From NCBI RefSeq assembly GCF_003605405.2, contig NZ_QYTW02000037.1, forward strand, positions 1-44,700: a stretch of 44,700 nucleotides of DNA, written 5' to 3'. The stretch's first letter is position 1. The number at the start of each line of letters is the position of its first letter. This DNA is from Siminovitchia terrae. Lineage in GTDB: Bacteria > Bacillota > Bacilli > Bacillales > Bacillaceae_C. Shown one piece after another: positions 35,487 to 43,099 of the stretch. The notes below the pieces were generated by a model, which saw only the letters and a program-made list of their open reading frames with translations, was not told the origin of the DNA and did not search any database. The position numbers and the translations under genes are program-made.

Positions 35487-36794
35487 TTAACCAACTTTAT
35501 CTTCAGTTACGATAACAGAACTAGAATTATTATTTTTTATTTTTTCAAATAGGATATAGAAAATTCCCGCGGACAGCAACCCCACAAGCGGCGAAATAAA
35601 GAAGTTTGTTTTCAATGAAATATAACTTAAAACTCCTCCAATTATCCATGCGAATAATGCTGTTTTATTAATCCAAGATTCATTTTTAGACTTTTTTATA
35701 AAAAACCCCTCAGCAATAATAATTCCAGGAATTGGCGGGATTAATATTGATAAGAATTGGATGATCGGCATGATGTACGCGAAGATACCTCCTGCCGCAA
35801 AAATCGCAGCGGCTGTTGCTACAATTGTAGCTGTATGTTTATGCTTCACTTTTCCATGGAGTTTTGTCTCTTTGATGATATTTTGAAGTGCCAAACTGCC
35901 TGTATAAATTTCTTTGTCTTCAGTTGTCCACAAACAGAATACTGCTGTGATAAATGCGACAAATCCAAGACCTGACTGAATCATTGCCTGGATAAAGTCT
36001 GTTTCTCCAGTACTAATAGCAACAATTGCCCCAGCAATTTGAAAGCCTAAGCACCCAATAGAAAAGGCAATAATTCCCGCAATGACAACATGGGTTTTCC
36101 TTTTGGCAAAACGAGTCACGTCCGCCGTTATTGTTGCACCATAAATCCATCCGCCTACTATCGCAGCAGTAGCCGCTGTAAATGTCAATGAGGTTTCTGG
36201 AACATAATTGACTACATTTGATAAACCGCCCTCTGAAAAAGCAACAAATACTACTCCAAATATTGATAATAATATTGCAGCCGGCACTCCGATATTACTC
36301 ATTAATGCTAAACCTTTATATCCTCTCATAGCTGATAAAAGCCATAAAAACACTACTATCGCAGCTGTCAATGGAATTGGTATGGGCCACCAAGAGAACA
36401 AAGAATTGACTAATCTTGAAAATATATCACCATTCATGGAAATCCATGTGAGCGCTGATAAAAATAACAACACAGAGAATATATACGAACCAATTTTCCC
36501 AAAGGCATTCCTTGACAAAAATGTACTAGAGAGACCTTCTTTGGAAGCCAGCATTCCCATAAATATTACAACTGCCATCAAAACGAGATTCCCTACTATC
36601 AATGCCAGCATAGCTTTAGCGAATGGTAATTGAGATGCTACCATTCCGCCTATGATAAAATTAGATAATGCAATTGGAAAGCCCGCTAAAACAACTGTTA
36701 AACTCAACAAATTCTTTCTCTTATCCTCTGGTACTCTCTCAAAAGCATATTCAAAGGCTGGATCCTGTGGGAATGATTCAACTTTCTCTTTCAT
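35487..36794 (-). CDS. NCS1-type permease (cytosine/purine/allantoin family)
   Basis: 435 residues with about 12 hydrophobic segments. The N-terminal FEYAFERVPEDKRKNLLSL stretch and GGMVASQLPF are like CodB/PurR-type NCS1 permeases, and GGWIYGATITADVTRFAKRK is the family's core motif. These import nucleobases, hydantoins, allantoin or other cyclic amides by ion symport. As the last gene of the sigma-54 operon it probably brings in the substrate of the hydrolases encoded upstream. GGAGG precedes the ATG. Confidence 0.9.
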   Translation of the reverse strand: MKEKVESFPQDPAFEYAFERVPEDKRKNLLSLTVVLAGFPIALSNFIIGGMVASQLPFAKAMLALIVGNLVLMAVVIFMGMLASKEGLSSTFLSRNAFGKIGSYIFSVLLFLSALTWISMNGDIFSRLVNSLFSWWPIPIPLTAAIVVFLWLLSAMRGYKGLALMSNIGVPAAILLSIFGVVFVAFSEGGLSNVVNYVPETSLTFTAATAAIVGGWIYGATITADVTRFAKRKTHVVIAGIIAFSIGCLGFQIAGAIVAISTGETDFIQAMIQSGLGFVAFITAVFCLWTTEDKEIYTGSLALQNIIKETKLHGKVKHKHTATIVATAAAIFAAGGIFAYIMPIIQFLSILIPPIPGIIIAEGFFIKKSKNESWINKTALFAWIIGGVLSYISLKTNFFISPLVGLLSAGIFYILFEKIKNNNSSSVIVTEDKVG

Positions 36795-36825
36795 AAACTA
36801 CACCTCCAATTAATTTGTAATACTG

Positions 36826-36864
36826 GCAGGCTACCTATCTAACAATTAGATATATGTAGCCTGC
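36826..36864 (-). repeat. Inverted repeat between DUF1185 gene and permease gene
   Basis: GCAGGCTAC and GTAGCCTGC with further pairing TAT/ATA inside. No U-run follows, so it is more likely an mRNA processing or protecting stem than a terminator. Confidence 0.55.
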
Positions 36865-36895
36865 ATCTAACATTCAAGTTACAAAATCAGATCAG

Positions 36896-37468
36896 TTATC
36901 TTAAGCCATCTTTGCCAACAATATCTTCTTTTAAAAGTCCACCCAGTCTTGAGTTAGGACGCCCCCCGTTAGCAATTACAGATATAATGGCTATTTCATC
37001 ATCCAAAGGTGCGTCGCTTAAAGTAAGAGTCATACCGTCTAGGTGGGAACGGACATACAACGCGTCTTTATGCGCCAGCGGCACATCAATCATTGTCCCT
37101 GCAGCGCCTTTCTTTTTCATAGATGGAATCCAAGCGACTCCACCACCTACTGCACTGCGCAACTCTTCACCAAATATATTTGTCAACATCGCTACACCAT
37201 GTTCCTGCTCGCCAGCAAGTCCTACTAAAGCACCTTTACCATAGCTTTCAACAGAATAATTCCCCATTGCTTCAACAGCCATCATGCTAATTTTTCTTCC
37301 TATTTCTTTGCTTTCTTCGATGAGATAGCTTAAATCCTCCTGATACACCCCTGCATACGGGTTTTTTACAACTGCCACCACTGCTACCTTTCTTAACGGA
37401 GTATTAACCTTTTGTCCTTGATCACTATATATTTCTTCAACCACAGTATATATTTTTCTTAATTCCAT
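36896..37468 (-). CDS. DUF1185 (amino acid synthesis family) protein
   Basis: 190 residues, near the family's usual length. I recognise the family by RKIYTVVEEIYSDQG, VVKNPYAGVYQEDLS, GKGALVGLAGEQEHGVAML and GGRPNSRLGGL. Its members are widespread beside amidohydrolases and permeases, but no biochemical activity is firmly known to me. Between an enamidase-like hydrolase and an NCS1 permease it should take part in the breakdown of the same cyclic amide, perhaps in ring opening. The ATG has an AAAGGGGATAAAGGA site. Confidence 0.8.
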   Translation of the reverse strand: MELRKIYTVVEEIYSDQGQKVNTPLRKVAVVAVVKNPYAGVYQEDLSYLIEESKEIGRKISMMAVEAMGNYSVESYGKGALVGLAGEQEHGVAMLTNIFGEELRSAVGGGVAWIPSMKKKGAAGTMIDVPLAHKDALYVRSHLDGMTLTLSDAPLDDEIAIISVIANGGRPNSRLGGLLKEDIVGKDGLR

Positions 37469-37511
37469 TTTCCTTTATCCCCTTTATAGTGAATTCCTGT
37501 TTCTTTAACGA

Positions 37512-38687
37512 TTAATACATTGTCCCTGATTCATAGATTGGCTGCCTTGCTGTTGGTGGAGTGTTCCTACTTTGGTTAACCCGGACTTTTCCATCAATCA
37601 TTACCATCGCAACCGCAGGGATATCTCCGCATTCAATCGCGGACAGTGCATCTTCTCCGGATGAACCGATCGGTGAGTCAATAACTACAAGATCTGCTTC
37701 TCTCCCAGCAGCAATCATTGAAGTATTCAATTCAAAAACCTTAGATGTGTTACCTGTAGCACATGCAATCACTTGCTCTGCAGGTATGTCTGACATTGCC
37801 GCTGTCTGAACGATCGTTCTTAACATACCCAGCGGCATGACTCCACTCCCTGAAGGGGAGTCTGTTCCCAAGATAAGACGTTCAAGCTGGCCATTCTCCT
37901 TTAGCCTCCGTGCAATATGATCCGCTGCTTTCATATTGCCACACTGAACAATTTCCAATGGTATGGCACTTTCATCAATCAGCTTGTCTATTTCTTTAAT
38001 AGAAATGGCTGTCGGACCGCCATTTGTATGCGACGACAACGTTGGTGCCACGTTCATAACCATTTCTGCTGTTACAATCGAACTTCCCGGAATTGAGATA
38101 CCGCCAGTATGCATGGCCACTTTCATGCCATATTTTTTAGCCCATTCAACCATTGGTGCAGCTTCCTCTGCCTCTTTTATACTTCCAAGGCCCACTTCTC
38201 CAACTAACCACAGTCCTTCATCAGCCAGCTCTTTAAAGTCTTCTTCAACTAAACCTTTTTCGAGTATTAAAGCACCTGCATACACCTTTATCCCTTTCGG
38301 TCGGAATTTTGCAAATGATTTATGTGCAAGAACTGCAAGAGCCTTTACGCCTGCAGGATCTGTCGGCCTTCCCGGTGTATGCACTTCACCAGCCGAAATA
38401 ATAGAAGTGACACCCCCATGAACTGAGCCCTCAAGAAAGTTGAAGCTGTTTTGTCTAGGCGTGTAATCACCAAGCACCGGGTGTGTATGACTATCTATTA
38501 AGCCTGGAATAACAGTCGCCCCCTGAACATCTATCCATACATCCACTCGATAGTTTTCTAATACGTTAGTTGTCCCAGCAGCCTCTATTACTCCCTCCTT
38601 GACAATAATTGTATTGCCTTCGATTATAGGATGATTAATATCACCGCTTACAATTGTGCCGATATTTGTTAAAGCCGTAATTGTCAT
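37512..38687 (-). CDS. Enamidase-like amidohydrolase
   Basis: A metal-dependent amidohydrolase of 391 residues from the ATG at 38685-38687 (GGAGG 10 bases upstream). The two-metal site is complete: IDSHTHP, the bridging glutamate in GEVGLGSIK, VAMHTGG, SSHTNGG and the catalytic Asp in ILGTDSPSGS. A glutamate bridge in GEVGLG is a feature of enamidase, which opens the ring of 6-oxotetrahydronicotinate in anaerobic nicotinate breakdown, rather than of dihydropyrimidinase with a carboxylated lysine. Substrate here unknown; a cyclic enamide is likely. Mobile repeat copy 5 separates it from the first gene of the operon. Confidence 0.85.
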   Translation of the reverse strand: MTITALTNIGTIVSGDINHPIIEGNTIIVKEGVIEAAGTTNVLENYRVDVWIDVQGATVIPGLIDSHTHPVLGDYTPRQNSFNFLEGSVHGGVTSIISAGEVHTPGRPTDPAGVKALAVLAHKSFAKFRPKGIKVYAGALILEKGLVEEDFKELADEGLWLVGEVGLGSIKEAEEAAPMVEWAKKYGMKVAMHTGGISIPGSSIVTAEMVMNVAPTLSSHTNGGPTAISIKEIDKLIDESAIPLEIVQCGNMKAADHIARRLKENGQLERLILGTDSPSGSGVMPLGMLRTIVQTAAMSDIPAEQVIACATGNTSKVFELNTSMIAAGREADLVVIDSPIGSSGEDALSAIECGDIPAVAMVMIDGKVRVNQSRNTPPTARQPIYESGTMY

Positions 38688-38721
38688 CAGGATGCTACCT
38701 CCGTTTTGCAATAATTAAAAG

Positions 38722-38916
38722 ATCAAATGCGCCTTGGCGTATTTGCGCCCAGATTTTATCGAGCTCCGCTCGATAAATTTCCTCTGAAAATCTATGGCAT
38801 CCGCCGGAGGCTGTGACTTTATTCAGCCGGGGTTTGCCCCCCACTGAATGGAATACCAATAGGCATTCATCTCACCATTTACAGAAGTAGGAGATTTCTG
38901 CTGAATGAAGTTAAAT
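38722..38916 (-). repeat. Dispersed IS605-type non-autonomous repeat, copy 5
   Basis: A full-length copy between two genes of the sigma-54 operon. The flanking TTTAAC (38910-38915) contains the TAA stop of the hydrolase gene, the second such case among the short repeats. Confidence 0.9.
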
Positions 38917-39588
38917 ATTCTTATCCTTCAGTTGATGAATGCTCTTCATTTCTTCGATAACGTCATCAGAAGCTACTACTCTGCCGAATGCCTCGGCAAT
39001 AAGATTAAGCTCCATTTTGCACCAATCTTCTGCAGTAGCTCCTGCATGGTCATAGGAACTGACGGCATCAGATATGACAGTGACATCATAGTGTTTGTGA
39101 TAAGCCGCCCGGACTGTACTATCAACACACCAATTCAAAACTGTCCCTGCCACAAGCAATTGGGATACATCCAAGCTTTTAAGAGTCGCATCCAAATCCG
39201 TCTCTGCAAAACAGTCATATCCAAATTTTTTGATAACCCTTTCATTAGGAAGCGGCTTTAACTCAGGATAAATTTCTGTTTCAAATTTTCCATCCCACAA
39301 CTCACAATATGGAGCTTCAACTCTCAAGCCTCTTTGTTCCGCGATTTTCCAATAAAACTTATAATGAAAATCGGGCCGTATACAAAATTCCGTATAAATG
39401 ATAGGAATACCCTTTCCTCGGCAATAGGAAAGCATTTTTTTTATAACAGGGACCTGCTCGCGAGCCATTGGCACTTCCAATGGAGATCCTTTCTCTAAAA
39501 AGGCATTTTGCATATCGATAACCAGTAAAGCACTTTTTATTGGATCCATCTGAAAAACAGGCTTCCATTCCCAATAATCTTTTGCCAT
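38911..39588 (-). CDS. Isochorismatase-like cysteine hydrolase (sigma-54 operon)
   Basis: 225 residues. Triad: Asp in LLVIDMQNAF, Lys in VIKKFGYDCF and Cys in AGTVLNWCVDSTVRAAYH, with the family's cis-peptide region before it. The NWCVDST motif resembles ureidoacrylate or biuret-type amidases, but specificity is open. It is the first gene behind the sigma-54 promoter; AAAGGAGGGG precedes the ATG. It could finish the opening of the ring by releasing ammonia or a carbamoyl group. Confidence 0.87.
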   Translation of the reverse strand: MAKDYWEWKPVFQMDPIKSALLVIDMQNAFLEKGSPLEVPMAREQVPVIKKMLSYCRGKGIPIIYTEFCIRPDFHYKFYWKIAEQRGLRVEAPYCELWDGKFETEIYPELKPLPNERVIKKFGYDCFAETDLDATLKSLDVSQLLVAGTVLNWCVDSTVRAAYHKHYDVTVISDAVSSYDHAGATAEDWCKMELNLIAEAFGRVVASDDVIEEMKSIHQLKDKNI

Positions 39589-39629
39589 TTTACTCCCCTC
39601 CTTTTTGTTCGTCTTACCTATTTGTTATT

Positions 39630-39646
39630 CGCAAGAATAATGCCAA
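39630..39646 (-). promoter_or_regulatory. Sigma-54 (-24/-12) promoter of module 2
   Basis: On the minus strand TTGGCATTATTCTTGCG has GG and GC ten bases apart and the TTGGCA and TTGC blocks intact. It lies about 42 bases before the hydrolase start codon. Confidence 0.85.
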
Positions 39647-39687
39647 CCATAATAAACGGTAAAATTCATTTTTTTTCATTATTTTTA

Positions 39688-39733
39688 TATCAGTTATGAC
39701 ATATACGTCAAAAATGACATGTCAAAAATGACA
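39688..39733 (-). promoter_or_regulatory. Three activator sites upstream of the sigma-54 promoter
   Basis: TGTCAAAAATGACA (39720-39733) is a perfect palindrome; CGTCAAAAATGACA (39706-39719) differs in one base, and TATCAGTTATGACA (39688-39701) is a weaker copy. They are 14 and 18 bases apart, between the activator's stop codon and the promoter. Binding by the Fis-type domain of the activator encoded just upstream is inferred. Confidence 0.82.
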
Positions 39734-39736
39734 TAT

Positions 39737-41539
39737 TTAATCAATGTTCAGCTTTTTCATTTTTCTAATTAAAGTACTTAGGCTAACCCCTATAAGGTCC
39801 GCTGCTTTAGCCTGTGTTTTTCCGATGTCCAATGCCCGGCTGATCAAATCAAATTCCATTTGATTGGTTGCTTGCTGGAGTGTGAACAGCGGTTGATTAT
39901 TTTCTTCCATAGGATAAAGCTTTAATTTATCAGCATGATGATTAGAATTATTCGGAAAGATTTCAGGAGTCAAAATGTCACCTACAGCTGTTACAACCAT
40001 CCGCTCGATTACGTTTGCCAATTCTCGAATATTTCCGGGCCACCTATATGTCAATAAAATATCCATTAATTCATTTGAAATTATTTTATTGAGTCCATAC
40101 TTTCTATTGTATAAATTTAGGTAATGTACCGAGAGCGGAAGTATATCTTCTTCTCTGGCCCGCAACGGAGGAAGCGAGAGAGGGACAACATTCAGACGAT
40201 AATATAAATCTTCCCTGAACTTTTCTTCATCAATTAATCTTAATAAATCTTTATTAGTCGCGGAAATGAGACGGACATTCAACTTGACCGGCTTTGTTCC
40301 TCCGACTCTCGTCACTTCTTTCTCCTGTATCACATGCAAAAGTTTAACCTGTAATTTAAGTGGAAGTTCAGCTATTTCATCTAAAAACAATGTCCCGCCT
40401 TCCGCCAACTCAAACATCCCCGGCTTTCCGTTCCTGTTGGCTCCAGTAAATGCCCCACCCACATAACCAAACAGCTCCGACTCTAATAATTCCTGTGGAA
40501 TGGCGCCGCAGTTTACTATAATAAAAGGCTGATCCTGCCCTCTTTGACTATTCTGATGAATAAACCTTGCAATTACCCCTTTACCTACGCCAGACTCACC
40601 TGTTAATAAAACAGTACTTTCCACTCTGGCTACACGAGAGGCCAAGTCCAGCAGATCTTCCATCACTTTGCTCTCAGCAATGATGCTGTCTTCGTTTGTC
40701 TGTTTCAATCTGATTTGAGAAATCTCATTATGATACCTTTCTGCAAGCTTTTCTTTGCGTTCAAGATTTTCTTTTAATTGATAAAGCTCTGTTACATCCC
40801 GAATATTAATGATGACTTGATATAATTCATTATTTTCATCGAATATAGGACTACCTGTCATCATCGCCTGCTTTCCGGACTTCATTTTTTGAATGATCGT
40901 CGTTGGTTTTTTCGTCTGAATCACTTTCATTGTCACTGAATCACTGAAGTACTTTTTTTCCACAAGATGCTCTAGCGGAATACCGATAACATCCTTCCGA
41001 TTCAATCCAGTAAGCCTGTCCCATGCTTTATTAACCCTAATCGTAATGCCCTCATTGTTTGTAATGGCAAACCCATCATAGGAATGCTCTAACATTTCAT
41101 TTAGTTCATTAAAACTTTTCTGCAAAAGCATCGCTTCTCCGTTTAGTTGACTTGCTTTATTCATCTCATAAGTCAAAAGAAAAGAGAGTTGTTCATTCAT
41201 ACTTTTTTCTGTAATGACGCCTAACAAAATATTGCTTTCCACTACGGGTAAAATAGGCAAAGCAAACTGCTGGAATTGAATTTTTTCAATCGAAGTAAAT
41301 GGGGATAATACTGGTAAGTCCGTATACATAAGATCCTCTATTATCTGAATTGACCTTGACTGGGCAACGGTCTTAGCTGTTATTGCAAACATCCCCACAT
41401 ATTGGTTTGCATCATTGATCACAGGTGCATAATCAATACCTTTTTCGGCCAGTAAACTAACAGCATCATTATACGTAAAATCAGCTTTTAACGTACATTC
41501 ATACTTTTCCATAAAATCCTTCACGACTCTGGTTTTCAT
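39737..41539 (-). CDS. Sigma-54-dependent activator with CBS-PAS-AAA-Fis layout
   Basis: 600 residues. Two N-terminal CBS domains (about 1-120, with DYAPVINDANQYVGMFAI and LPILPVVESNILLGVIT) can sense nucleotides or related ligands. A PAS domain follows (about 140-255, YDGFAITNNEGITIRVNKAW), then the AAA+ domain with GESGVGKG, the sigma-54 loop GAFTGAN and TLFLDEIAELP, and a C-terminal Fis-type helix-turn-helix (GKTQAKAADLIGVSLSTLIR). It should activate the operon to its left through the sites at 39.7 kb. No receiver domain is seen. Confidence 0.95.
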   Translation of the reverse strand: MKTRVVKDFMEKYECTLKADFTYNDAVSLLAEKGIDYAPVINDANQYVGMFAITAKTVAQSRSIQIIEDLMYTDLPVLSPFTSIEKIQFQQFALPILPVVESNILLGVITEKSMNEQLSFLLTYEMNKASQLNGEAMLLQKSFNELNEMLEHSYDGFAITNNEGITIRVNKAWDRLTGLNRKDVIGIPLEHLVEKKYFSDSVTMKVIQTKKPTTIIQKMKSGKQAMMTGSPIFDENNELYQVIINIRDVTELYQLKENLERKEKLAERYHNEISQIRLKQTNEDSIIAESKVMEDLLDLASRVARVESTVLLTGESGVGKGVIARFIHQNSQRGQDQPFIIVNCGAIPQELLESELFGYVGGAFTGANRNGKPGMFELAEGGTLFLDEIAELPLKLQVKLLHVIQEKEVTRVGGTKPVKLNVRLISATNKDLLRLIDEEKFREDLYYRLNVVPLSLPPLRAREEDILPLSVHYLNLYNRKYGLNKIISNELMDILLTYRWPGNIRELANVIERMVVTAVGDILTPEIFPNNSNHHADKLKLYPMEENNQPLFTLQQATNQMEFDLISRALDIGKTQAKAADLIGVSLSTLIRKMKKLNID

Positions 41540-41717
41540 AAAATTAAAAACCTCCCTTGTACCAAAATTAAGAATTAATCAAATATAAAAATCAATCATC
41601 AGTTTTTTCCAGCCATTTGATTCTCTTAAGCTTTTTTATTATAAATGAGATATTTCAAAAGAAAACAAAAAAATTCGAATACAGGACTCTTTTTGCAAGC
41701 CCATATTCGAAAACTGA
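41540..41717. other. Gap upstream of the activator gene
   Basis: 178 AT-rich bases that should hold the activator's promoter; no standout motif. It ends at mobile repeat copy 6. Confidence 0.3.
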
Positions 41718-41855
41718 ATCAAATGCGCCTTGGCGTATTTGCGCCCAGATTTTACTTAATTCAGCTGGGGTTTGAACCCCCACTGAATGGAATACCAATA
41801 GGCATTCATCTCACCACGTACAGAAGTGGGAGACTTCTGCTGAATGAAGTTAAAT
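41718..41855 (-). repeat. Dispersed IS605-type non-autonomous repeat, copy 6 (internal deletion)
   Basis: Both ends are intact, but about 58 bases with the ATCGAGC/GCTCGAT hairpin are missing, so the copy is about 138 bases. It shows that the ends and the two remaining hairpins can persist without the middle. TTTAAC flanks on the minus strand. Confidence 0.87.
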
Positions 41856-41916
41856 TTACTGGTTTTTGTCCCACTGCTTGTTGCACAAGCGAATGGCTAG
41901 CTCGGCATTTTCGTCA

Positions 41917-42675
41917 TCACTGATTCTGCTCTTCGCTTTCTTTTTGCTGCCCTTTTTGTTCAATCAGAAAAAGCTGCAATGGCTCCACGGAACCATTCAT
42001 AAGTTTGTAAATGTAAGAGGAAGTGAGATGGTAACTGTTCTCGATTTTTTCGGCGAGGTAGTTGGCTCTTTCAAACAAAATGGAACGGATATTTGTCACT
42101 TGCCTGAGGATTTTTTCAGTGATCGCTTCTTGGTTATCCAATCGGCTAATCACTTCTTGATGCCTTTCTTCCTGCTTCAAAACTTGTGCAGTCATCTCTT
42201 TTTGGAGTTCATACTGCTCATTTAATTTCGTTAAAAGCTCTTCATTGTCAACTTCTACTGATTTTAAACGCTGTTCAATTTCTGCATTCGTCCCACTCAC
42301 TTGCAGAAGCTGCTCCATTACTTCTTTTTTAAAGAGGATCTCCTGTTCAAGCATCTCCTCCAGTTTTTGGTTTTTCTCATCAATAGCCATTAACTGGCCC
42401 TTTACGTTTTCATGGTCTTCAGCATGATTCCTGTCATTTCTTCTTAACTCTTTCAGCTGATAATTCACTTTCTTCCATTGATTCTTTCGTATCTGTTCCT
42501 GATTTTTCATTACTTGATTCAAATCCCAAAAGGATTGCTGCAATATGGAGTTCGCTTTTTTCTGTGCCTCCATAAACTCGGACCATTCATCTATTTGAGC
42601 AACCGATTGGTTGGGTTCATCGATCTTTTCTTCAGTTTTATAAATATAGTGTTCTTCATTGAAATACAAACCCAT
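41917..42675 (-). CDS. Coiled-coil protein of unknown function
   Basis: 252 residues, soluble, without a signal peptide. From about residue 30 to 225 it is almost entirely predicted coiled coil, rich in Glu, Gln, Lys and Leu with heptad-like spacing (for example LKELRRNDRNHAEDHENVKG). The N-terminus MGLYFNEEHYIYKTEEKID could be a small separate part. I know no family. It stands alone between two mobile repeats (copies 6 and 7), and its start lies only 23 bases before copy 7, which may have displaced its promoter. Confidence 0.72.
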   Translation of the reverse strand: MGLYFNEEHYIYKTEEKIDEPNQSVAQIDEWSEFMEAQKKANSILQQSFWDLNQVMKNQEQIRKNQWKKVNYQLKELRRNDRNHAEDHENVKGQLMAIDEKNQKLEEMLEQEILFKKEVMEQLLQVSGTNAEIEQRLKSVEVDNEELLTKLNEQYELQKEMTAQVLKQEERHQEVISRLDNQEAITEKILRQVTNIRSILFERANYLAEKIENSYHLTSSYIYKLMNGSVEPLQLFLIEQKGQQKESEEQNQ

Positions 42676-42697
42676 GTTCCTTTACACCCTCCCTTGC

Positions 42698-42894
42698 TTA
42701 TCAAATTCGTCTTGGCGTATTTGCGTCCAGATTTTATCGAGCTCCACTCGATAAATTTCCGCTGAAAATCTGTGGCATCCGCCGGAGGCTTTGACTATAT
42801 TCAGCCGGGGTTGAACCCCCACTGAATGGAGCACCAATATGCATTCATCTCACCACTTACAGAAGTGGGATATTTCTGCGGAATAAAGTTAAAT
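42698..42894 (-). repeat. Dispersed IS605-type non-autonomous repeat, copy 7
   Basis: A full-length copy with more point changes (AAATTCGTCTTGG, GCGGAATAAAG). TTTAAC flanks on the minus strand. Confidence 0.87.
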
Positions 42895-43032
42895 CCATGC
42901 ATTAGCTTATGCAAAACAATTGCAAGGAGGGACGCAAAGTTCACCATACCAATTTTGACTTTTGCCAATATTTCATGGCTCAATAGTTCGGGCACAAATT
43001 CAGGTGGAAACAATCATGGTACAAAAATAGAA

Positions 43033-43072
43033 AAAGCTTGTAGAAACTATACTTTTCTCTACAAGCTTTTCT
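43033..43072 (-). terminator. Rho-independent terminator after agmatine deiminase
   Basis: AGCTTGTAGAAA and TTTTCTCTACAAGCT pair; on the minus strand TTTTTCTATTTTT follows. The stem closely resembles that at 9.5 kb. Confidence 0.82.
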
Positions 43073-43099
43073 CTCATTGGATATAATGTTTTGACAGAA

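Noticed and set aside
10245-42894. The seven dispersed repeats as a CRISPR array or as REP/BOX elements
   Set aside because: They are kilobases apart, with no spacer pattern. The fixed TTTAAC flank and end hairpins fit IS605-type elements better.
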